Origin: Melampsora larici-populina 98AG31
Taxonomy: Eukaryota; Basidiomycota; Pucciniomycetes; Pucciniales; Melampsoraceae
Assembly (NCBI RefSeq): GCF_000204055.1
Contig: NW_006768808.1
Span: 479,714 to 543,713 of the forward strand
DNA length: 64,000 nucleotides
Direction of reading: 5' to 3'
Of the stretch, positions 57,731 through 64,000 are shown piece after piece. The translations under genes were made by a program, and so were the position numbers. Numbering within the stretch: the stretch's first letter is position 1; each line of letters starts with the position of its first letter. The notes under the pieces were generated by a model that was not told where the DNA came from, did not search any database, and was given only the letters and a program-made list of their open reading frames with translations.

Positions 57731-58897
57731 TCATCCCATTCACTTCTGCTTGGATTCTAAAACGTATTATTATCAAAGCCCCGGACAATACGGATCAGTT
57801 TTTCAGTATTGGTCCTATTAAGACAGCCAAAGAGCATAAATGTACAAGATGATAGATACTTGTCCAATCGGCAAAAAAAGAAAACTTGAAGTAACCATTG
57901 GTTTTTTTGCCTCTTCCTTTATTTATTTTGCATGAGCTTCATGAGCTTTTTTTATTTATTTAGGGCAATTTAGATTGGTCTCTTGTGGTCTCCTACTAAG
58001 TAGAACCATTTCACATCAAGACTGATCTATATATCTATACTACTATGTAAATTATACATGATTTTGTATAGGAGATCAAGTTCAGCTTTGAATGAATCCA
58101 AGAGTGTGTGCTTGGGTTCATGGTAAATTCAAGTCAAATTATTTTGGATATACAATGAGAACTCCATTGATTCATCATGGCCAAGATTCTTATCCAGTTT
58201 CATTTAAATCTATGACTTTGCAGTGATGATTTATCTTAACTTTTGGCTTTATTCACTTTGTTGCATCCTTTGAAGAAGATGAGTTTACAATTTGATTTGT
58301 TTTTGAATCTTGCCTTTGGATGTAGTTACCTTGTCCCCTCTCTGAAGAAATGACTTTTACATATCATCAAATGATGAGACTAAACTCAAACCAATTCTAA
58401 TTCCTTGTTACGGTACCCGCCCCCATAAATTTCACCATGTATCAGAGCCTGCATAGACCCAGGAAACTTTCCCGGTCCATCAATACTTGATAATTAACTG
58501 TCATGATAGTTCATTGACTCCGAAATAGAATGATAGAGACTATCACTGAGAGAGGTGGGTCGAGAGCGAAATGTAATAATGCACATCTTCATGTGGCGTC
58601 CCTGATAGACTCACTTCAAGTTTGCAGCATGTATCAAGGTTATGCAGTAGGATCGAGTGATCCGTCACTGGAAGGAAGAGGTGGTACACCTTCTTGATCT
58701 GTGGTAAACAGCAAAGGATATTTGGGCGGGCACTCATCAACAAGGAAATATTGGAGAGACTAAGGGAAAACTATCAGTTTTGAATCTACTTTGGGATACG
58801 AGTACAAAGTTAAAACTATATAATCGAGGCAAGTGAAATCAAAGGAAAGCAAGAATAGGAAAAATGGATTGCTTTCTTGGAAAAGAGAATAAAGAAA
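57731..58897. other. 3' flank of copy D (unoccupied site of the outer element)
   Basis: 58000-58200 aligns, in inverted orientation, with the 42700-42810 and 50483-50560 sequences that border the outer TIR element. It therefore shows the uninterrupted form of the duplicated flank. No ORF is supported. Confidence 0.6.
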
Positions 58898-59643
58898 TCA
58901 AGAATCTTGAACGAAAAGAATAATGTAGATTATAGAGAATTGGATCACCAACACAATTAAAGAAAGAATTAAAATTATATCACCTGCAGTACGAAACTCA
59001 CGTCCCCATTTCTTTTGTAATGGTTCCTCATCTTCATTTTCTGATGTTTGATTTATAAGATATTTATCTGAAAGATCGTGGTTTAATCTTTTTCTTCTTA
59101 TATGAATTATGAACAAAAGTGAAAGAGATAATAAAGCATAGAGTAATCCAACTATGTATCGAAGTGGCAAAACAAGATCTAGAGTTAGTTTTTTCAGATG
59201 GATTACTGGTTGAATCGAGTTAAAAGGTAAAGTGAGAAGCATTTACTTTTATCAAACTTTCTAGAAGATAATTTCAAGATGAACAAAGCACATATTGAGC
59301 AAGTGAGAGAAGTTCTAAGATATGCTCCTGTTTAAATTGAAATCGAAGAAAGCTCTAGTTTATTAGGAATCTCAATGAAAGCATGATATATAGAAGTATA
59401 TCACTTACCATCAAAAGTACGCTGACGTGCCCGCCATTCGAGCATCAAACCATCATCGCCATCCCTCAGAATAAAGCTTTCAGGTCGATGGCCCTGATAA
59501 AGATAACTTCCAGACGATCGAGAACAGCTAGGTTGAGCCGAGTGAATTTGTGTAAGATGAGATGAGTGGATACTAGGACTATCTATGTACGGACTATCCA
59601 GTACGGAGCTCGAAGGTTCTGGTGAGGAGGAAGAAGTGGTCAT
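58898..59643 (-). CDS. Small two-pass membrane protein of unknown function
   Basis: Two exons, 59643-59409 and 59178-58898, give 171 aa with a phase-1 intron. The N-terminal 65 residues are Ser/Pro-rich, ending in FILRDGDDGLMLEWRARQR. A first membrane helix (RYIVGLLYALLSLSLLFII) precedes a basic stop-transfer HIRRKR. A polar loop (acidic SENEDEEPL) and a second helix (DIILILSLIVLVIQFSIIYI) follow, ending near the C-terminus. The second helix could be intron read-through, as a GTGATA lies at its start, but the frame stays open to a stop. No family recognised. Confidence 0.6.
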
Positions 59644-60077
59644 GGTGAAAGTGTTAAGTTAGGACAAGTCCCAAACTCGCAGGGGCTTTCTTACCTTCAC
59701 AAGCTCGGTGCCCTGGAGAGGGACTTGCGTATTATCGTGTAGTTTTGGTGGGCGAGCAGGAGCCCGATGAGACTCGCTCGGATAAATGAACTATACATTC
59801 CCAAACCTTCCGTAGTTTAGACACTACACAATATCTGAAGAGACCAAACTCTTCAGATTGTTCTAATGAACAATCCTGATCTTTGAACAAAGTTCATCGA
59901 CTGAATATGAGTCCTTTTGCAAGAGCAAGAGGATTGAGTGAGGTGATTTGGGTGAATTCTCGTCAGTTACTAGTTAAAATTCTACTTTAAACTGCTTCAA
60001 ATGAATTCACCTAGCCTTGGTCCGGCCAACGTCGAGGTAGTCTTGCCACATAACCACCAACTTCTTCTTCTTGCAGA
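59644..60077. other. Intergenic, no gene recognised
   Basis: Promoter region of the small membrane-protein gene (-), then sequence leading into the helicase fragment. No ORF. Confidence 0.45.
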
Positions 60078-60558
60078 TGACACCTCCTGAACTCAGCACG
60101 AACGATCCGCAGGCTGGCGATTCGGATATAGAGGAAAACGGACAGCAGGGCACAGCACCCAGTGGTCGTGTTAGACTGAACCCACGTATACTTCGAGAAA
60201 CTTGGTGACACTTCGTGCCAGGATCGGGAATTATTTTCGTCATCGTTACAACCAAGAGCCAAAGGATCTGCAGGTTGAGGTGGTGGAACGCTTGGTCAGA
60301 GGACATGATGTATTCTTTCATGCGGGGACAGGCTTCGGGAAAACTAGAATTGCGGAGACCTTCTTAGTTTTAAATCCTTTGGATGCTCTCGGAGATAATC
60401 AGGTCAAGAACCTTACTTTTCTTATATACTGAGGGAGGAATATACATATTGGATATCTGACTCTTGTACATCTTTATTGTTGCAGGTGAGCGAAAAGATC
60501 ACCGTCGGAATCAATGCTTTCAATTGTACATGCGAAACATTCAGATATAATAGTGGAT
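60078..60558 (+). pseudogene. RecQ-like helicase fragment (frameshifted)
   Basis: The frame from ATG 60078 (MTPPELSTNDPQAG...) ends in TGG TGA at about 60208. The next frame continues with IGNYFRHRYNQEPKDLQVEV, VERLVRGHDVFFHAGTGFGK (Walker A: GTGFGKT) and VLNPLDALGDNQ (motif Ia-like). After an intron-like stretch, VSEKITVGINAFN follows and ends at a stop. The pieces match the N-terminal part of RecQ-type helicases common in fungal repeats, but lack the DEAH box and everything after. A 5' relic of a transposon- or telomere-type helicase gene. Confidence 0.6.
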
Positions 60559-61017
60559 GATATCAAAAACGGTGCTTACAGTGTATTATATGTTGTATGT
60601 TTGGTCTGAGCTTATTCACCAACAATCTCTGTCATGAACTGCTAGGACTGTTAGGTACTAGTAGGATATGCTGTTAGAGCATCCACTATGGGAGCCGTAA
60701 CCAAGTGATTTAGCGTAACTTAAACGCTAAAATATAGACAGGTCCACTATGGACCTGTTTTAGACTTGTGGTCCCTACGACCGCGTCAACTTTTGCATTC
60801 CCCATGTTCAAATCTACGAACACCTACGACTTGATTTATCGTAGGATAATCAAGTTGAAACTGTTGTTCTCAAAACTTCAAACTCAAAACTTCACACTTC
60901 AAGACTTCACACTTCACACTTCGACCTTCAAAACCTCAATTTCAAAGTTCAAAGTTCAAAATTTATCCGACTTCAAGACATCACACTTGGAAACTTCACA
61001 CTTTGAATCAAATCAAG

Positions 61018-61922
61018 ATGTCGGTTCCACCAACTTCAGCCCCTCCCCCTTCAACAGCCACATCTAAACGTGGGGACAATTGGACTGAGCCCGAACTAGA
61101 ACAACTCGCAGTATCGTGGGTTGTGACTAGTACTCGACCAGAATACTCAAATAATATGTCCGGCGATGGTTTTTTCAATGATGTTTCGATTCACTTCAAT
61201 TCTCACTTGGTAACCACACGCTCAGGCAAGATGTGCAAGGGCCAGTGAGTATCAATTCAATTTGAAGATTACACAAATCAAAATTCTGACTTCTTCTAGT
61301 ACTTTTCAGGTGGCGTACTTTGAACCCAGCAACGCAAAAGTTCTTGGGTATATACGCTCGTCTGGAGCATGATCCACCGTCTGGAACATCACCGGATACC
61401 TGGATTGTGGATGCGATGAAGATCTACCAAGCCGAGATGAAATCGTCTTTCAAACATCTCGCTGCTTGGCAGAAACTTCGGTACGAACCCAAATGGGATA
61501 CTCGTCTTATCAACCAACGTGATCATCCCCCTCCAGCACCCCCTCCAGAGCTCCTTCCTCCTTCAGATGCGACTGGAGGTGATTCATCTACAGCCACCTC
61601 ATCCAACAACCGTGCTCGACCTGATGACAGCGGCGAGCGTCCAATTGGTGGAAAGGCTGCAAAGAAGCAGCGTCTCGAATCAAGAAAACAAGCTAATGAG
61701 GACACTGAAAGAATCGAGGCGATCAAATCATTTACAGCAGTGGCAAACCGACGTGCAGATGCTAGTGAGGAATCCAATCGAATCGCAAACAACTTAATGA
61801 CAAGTGAACTTAAAAGCAAAGATCTTGAGATTGCTCGAGCAAAGGAGGATGATTGTCCCGATGAAATTTCAAAGAAGATATTAAGGGGTTTGAAGGATGA
61901 AGTGGCAAAGAGATATGAATAG
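61018..61922 (+). CDS. Harbinger accessory protein with Myb/NAM-like domain
   Basis: Two exons, 61018-61244 and 61310-61922, give 279 aa. The N-terminal trihelix-like domain reads WTEPELEQLAVSWV, then VSIHFNSHL, and after the intron QWRTLNPATQKFLGIY, with a spacing of tryptophans typical of Myb/SANT-like transposon proteins. The middle (KHLAAWQKLRYEPKWD) matches the NAM-associated region. The C-terminal half has a Pro/Ser-rich linker, the basic signal GGKAAKKQRLESRKQ and a helical tail. Such proteins bind the TIRs and import the transposase. The reading frame is intact. Confidence 0.82.
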
Positions 61923-62207
61923 TTCAACTGTACTTTTCATTTCATCATCAATTAGGTACAGATATTAATCACACAGCAAAACAATTATATGAATGTATAT
62001 TTTTATAAGGCTTGTTTTCTTTTTCATAATCAAAGTCATGTAGATATTGATCTCAACTAATCATCAATCAAAAAAAAGATATGTATGTAAATTAGACCAG
62101 TAGTTTTAAATCTTAATCATCGAGCAATAAATTTATTTGTATGTATGTTCAAATCGTTTCAACAAAATTGATATCACAATGAAAAGTTGATTTTGAATCG
62201 TGTCACA

Positions 62208-63540
62208 TCATTGACCTGCTTCCTTCAGCCAGAGGTCCATCATTAGATCACGCTGAAGCTGAGAATGAGTATTTGCATCTCTCAGAATAAGCGTGTTTTG
62301 AAGATACGCCATGAGGGTGTTTTGTACGCCAACATCTTGAAGCTTTGGAACAATCCTGGTTCGAGATGTGTATCGTTCAATTATAGGATCAAGAGATCCT
62401 CGATCCTGGATGATCATGTTGTGTAAAACTATACAACACATCATGGCAGAGTGCATGTCGACAAGAAACCACATTCGACATGGCATGTGAGTGATTGCAA
62501 ATCGTATTTGTATCACTCCGAATGCCCGCTCTATGTCCTTTCTAGCCGCTTCTTGAGCTTTGGCAAATAATTTTGCTGCTGGTGATTGGCGATCTGTTGG
62601 TGCTTTAACTATGGTTGGCCAGTTCGGATAAATCCCATCCCCAAGGTAGTATCCTTGTTTATATAGATGTCCATTCACTGTGAAATGTACTTCGTCTTCC
62701 AATCCTATAAATCATCTATCAGATCATGAGTTTGTTAAAAAAAACTGAATCAGACTCACCTTTAAGGAAGTCAGTGAAAAGGAATGATCGATTCAGCACA
62801 TTGATATCGTTCAGAGAACCTGGGGTTCCAAAGAACGCGTGCCAAATGGTAAGATCTTCAGAAGCCACTGCTTCGAGTATAACAGTTGGCGTGTGTTCTT
62901 TTCCTTCGAACTGCCCGCTCCATCCAAGTGGGCAGTTCTTCCAAGCCCAATGCATACCATCGAGGCTTCCTTTACAACCAGGTAAGCCACATATTTCATA
63001 CTCTTTCATGACTCGAGTGAGCTCCTCAGGATTCGGTGGTCGAAGGTAATCTGGACCATAGATTTCGTTTATGTGCTTCATGAACAATTTGAGAGTCAAT
63101 ATCGCTGTTGTCTCCCCGATACCAACATAGTCGTCGGTGGCATCTGCCGGAATTCCGAGTGTGAGCTGTTTCAAAGCACATACTACTTTCTGATAGACTG
63201 TGAGACCCATCACACCACAGGCGTCTGGCTTTTGAACCCAGAATCAATCATATACTTTTAAATCTTCAATAATCCTTAAACAGAGGGTCTTACTCATTCG
63301 GAATCTACGTTCGAACCTGGATTCATATGTAGCATTCGGTGCGAAGTAGTCATCATATAACTTCTGAGCACGTTGTTCGCGGTCTCGATCAATTCGGATG
63401 CGAGTGTGAGGAGGTGGAGGCGGTGAGTCAGGTTTGTTGAACAAGAAATCAAAGACCATTTGGTCATATTCTTGCTGTTCTTCATCGTCATTTGAGGATC
63501 TCAAAAGGCGGTGAATCTGTCTATTCAAAGAAGCAGGCAT
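62208..63540 (-). pseudogene. Harbinger-type transposase with an in-frame stop
   Basis: Two exons, 63540-62760 and 62704-62208, join in phase (425 codons). The first part has MPASLNRQIHRLL and YESRFERRFRMSKTLCLRII. At 63246-63244 a TGA follows VYD; the same frame then resumes with FWVQKPDACGVMGLT, a region conserved in the family, so the stop lies inside the domain. Catalytic residues: Asp in GCKGSLDGMHW, Asp in GTPGSLNDINVL and Glu in ARKDIERAFGVIQ. CCIVLHNMI ends the core. Alternatively a 33-nt intron (GTATAT...AAAAG) could skip the stop, but it would delete conserved residues. Most likely an inactivated transposase. Confidence 0.8.
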
Positions 63541-63784
63541 CGTGATAATGAAACGTTTGATTTTTGGATGAACTTTTTGGAAAAGATACGATGATGTATT
63601 TCAAATTTGGACCACTGTGGATCTGGTTGATCTACAGTGATTTATCGTTGTTAAATCAGATCGTAAAGCACCTGATAGTGGATTTCAGGCGTTTACCAAC
63701 TTAGCTGTTTCACGCATGATCAAATTTCGCGTTCAGGAACGCAAAAATTACGATAAATCATCGTCACCATAGTGGATGCTCTTA

Positions 63785-64000
63785 GAGCATCCACTATGGG
63801 TGCGTTAACGACGCGATTTAGCGTTACCGTAACGCTAAAATCCAGACAGGTCCACTATGGACCTGTTTTAGACATGCGGTCCGTACGACCGCGTCAAGTC
63901 TTGCAGTCCGCTTGTTCAAATCTACGAAAGCCTACGACTTGAAAAAAAGAAACTTTTGGCGCATCCAAACGGTCAACAGCCATCCAATGATCTATCTCCC
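63785..64000 (+). mobile_element. Harbinger element 3, left end (cut by the window edge)
   Basis: Starts with GAGCATCCACTATGGG directly after the TTA that ends element 2. Its first 170 bp match the left end of element 2 (60677-60850) at most positions, including the AGGTCCACTATGGACCT palindrome and TTCAAATCTACGAA block, then diverge. The rest lies outside the window. Confidence 0.8.

Larger units (their letters stand above)
60677..63781. mobile_element. PIF/Harbinger element 2 (3105 bp)
   Basis: The ends are inverted repeats of 15 bp (GAGCATCCACTATGG at 60677 and its complement ending at 63781) flanked by TTA on both sides (60674-60676 and 63782-63784), the classical Harbinger target site. 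Inside, a NAM/Myb-type gene (61018-61922, +) and a transposase gene (62208-63540, -) converge. Subterminal sequence has the palindrome AGGTCCACTATGGACCT. The transposase has one in-frame stop, so the element is probably non-autonomous now. Confidence 0.9.

Noticed and set aside
58543..58743. 66-codon minus-strand ORF
   Set aside because: Lies in the 3' flank of the duplicated secreted-gene unit with no homologous ORF in the other copies.
62726..63049. Plus-strand ORF opposite the Harbinger 2 transposase
   Set aside because: Antisense to the catalytic core, which has clear DDE motifs on the minus strand.
1..64000. tRNA, rRNA genes, CRISPR arrays, LTR retrotransposons
   Set aside because: I looked for cloverleaf arms, rRNA-like blocks, regular spacers and reverse-transcriptase motifs by eye and found none that I could support.

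Overview
The window is eukaryotic and reads as a basidiomycete fungus. Genes are split by many short GT-AG introns (about 50-110 bp), the AT content is high, and proteins such as a MYST acetyltransferase, ArAE_2/DUF2421, mL58 and Nop6 are of fungal type. The AT-rich style, the small secreted protein cluster and the Harbinger elements suggest a rust fungus (Pucciniales, perhaps Melampsora); that placement is inference from style and content, not a database match.

Left part (1-39 kb): mostly conserved single-copy genes. In order: a double-PHD MYST histone acetyltransferase (-), a membrane/secreted protein of unknown function in nine exons (-), an acidic repeat protein with a C-terminal membrane segment (+), three tandem SWIM-zinc-finger/RING genes (-) with two tiny signal-peptide ORFs between them, mitochondrial ribosomal protein mL58 (+), an eleven-exon auxin-efflux-carrier-type transporter (+), an ArAE_2/DUF2421 membrane protein (-), an orphan acidic-tailed protein (+), a C/K/T-type cyclin (-) sharing a 263-bp divergent promoter with a Nop6-like RRM protein (+), and a PPIL1-type cyclophilin (-).

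Middle part (39-58.5 kb): an accessory region. Four copies (A-D) of one small secreted cysteine-containing protein gene lie here. A and D are intact, B has a 2-nt deletion, and C is a fossil. The 3' flank of copy B has been split by a large terminal-inverted-repeat element (about 42.8-50.5 kb), itself invaded by a complete two-gene PIF/Harbinger transposon (44511-49928) with 16-bp TIRs and a 3-bp target duplication. A gamma-butyrobetaine-dioxygenase-like gene sits between copies C and D.

Right part (58.5-64 kb): a small two-pass membrane protein (-), a broken RecQ-like helicase fragment, and a second PIF/Harbinger element (60677-63781, TSD TTA) with a NAM/Myb-type helper gene and a transposase carrying one in-frame TGA. 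A third, related element starts directly after the same TTA and runs off the window end.

The ancestral genes serve chromatin, transcription, ribosome biogenesis, mitochondrial translation, splicing and transport. The accessory zone looks like a site of local effector-type gene duplication and nested transposition.
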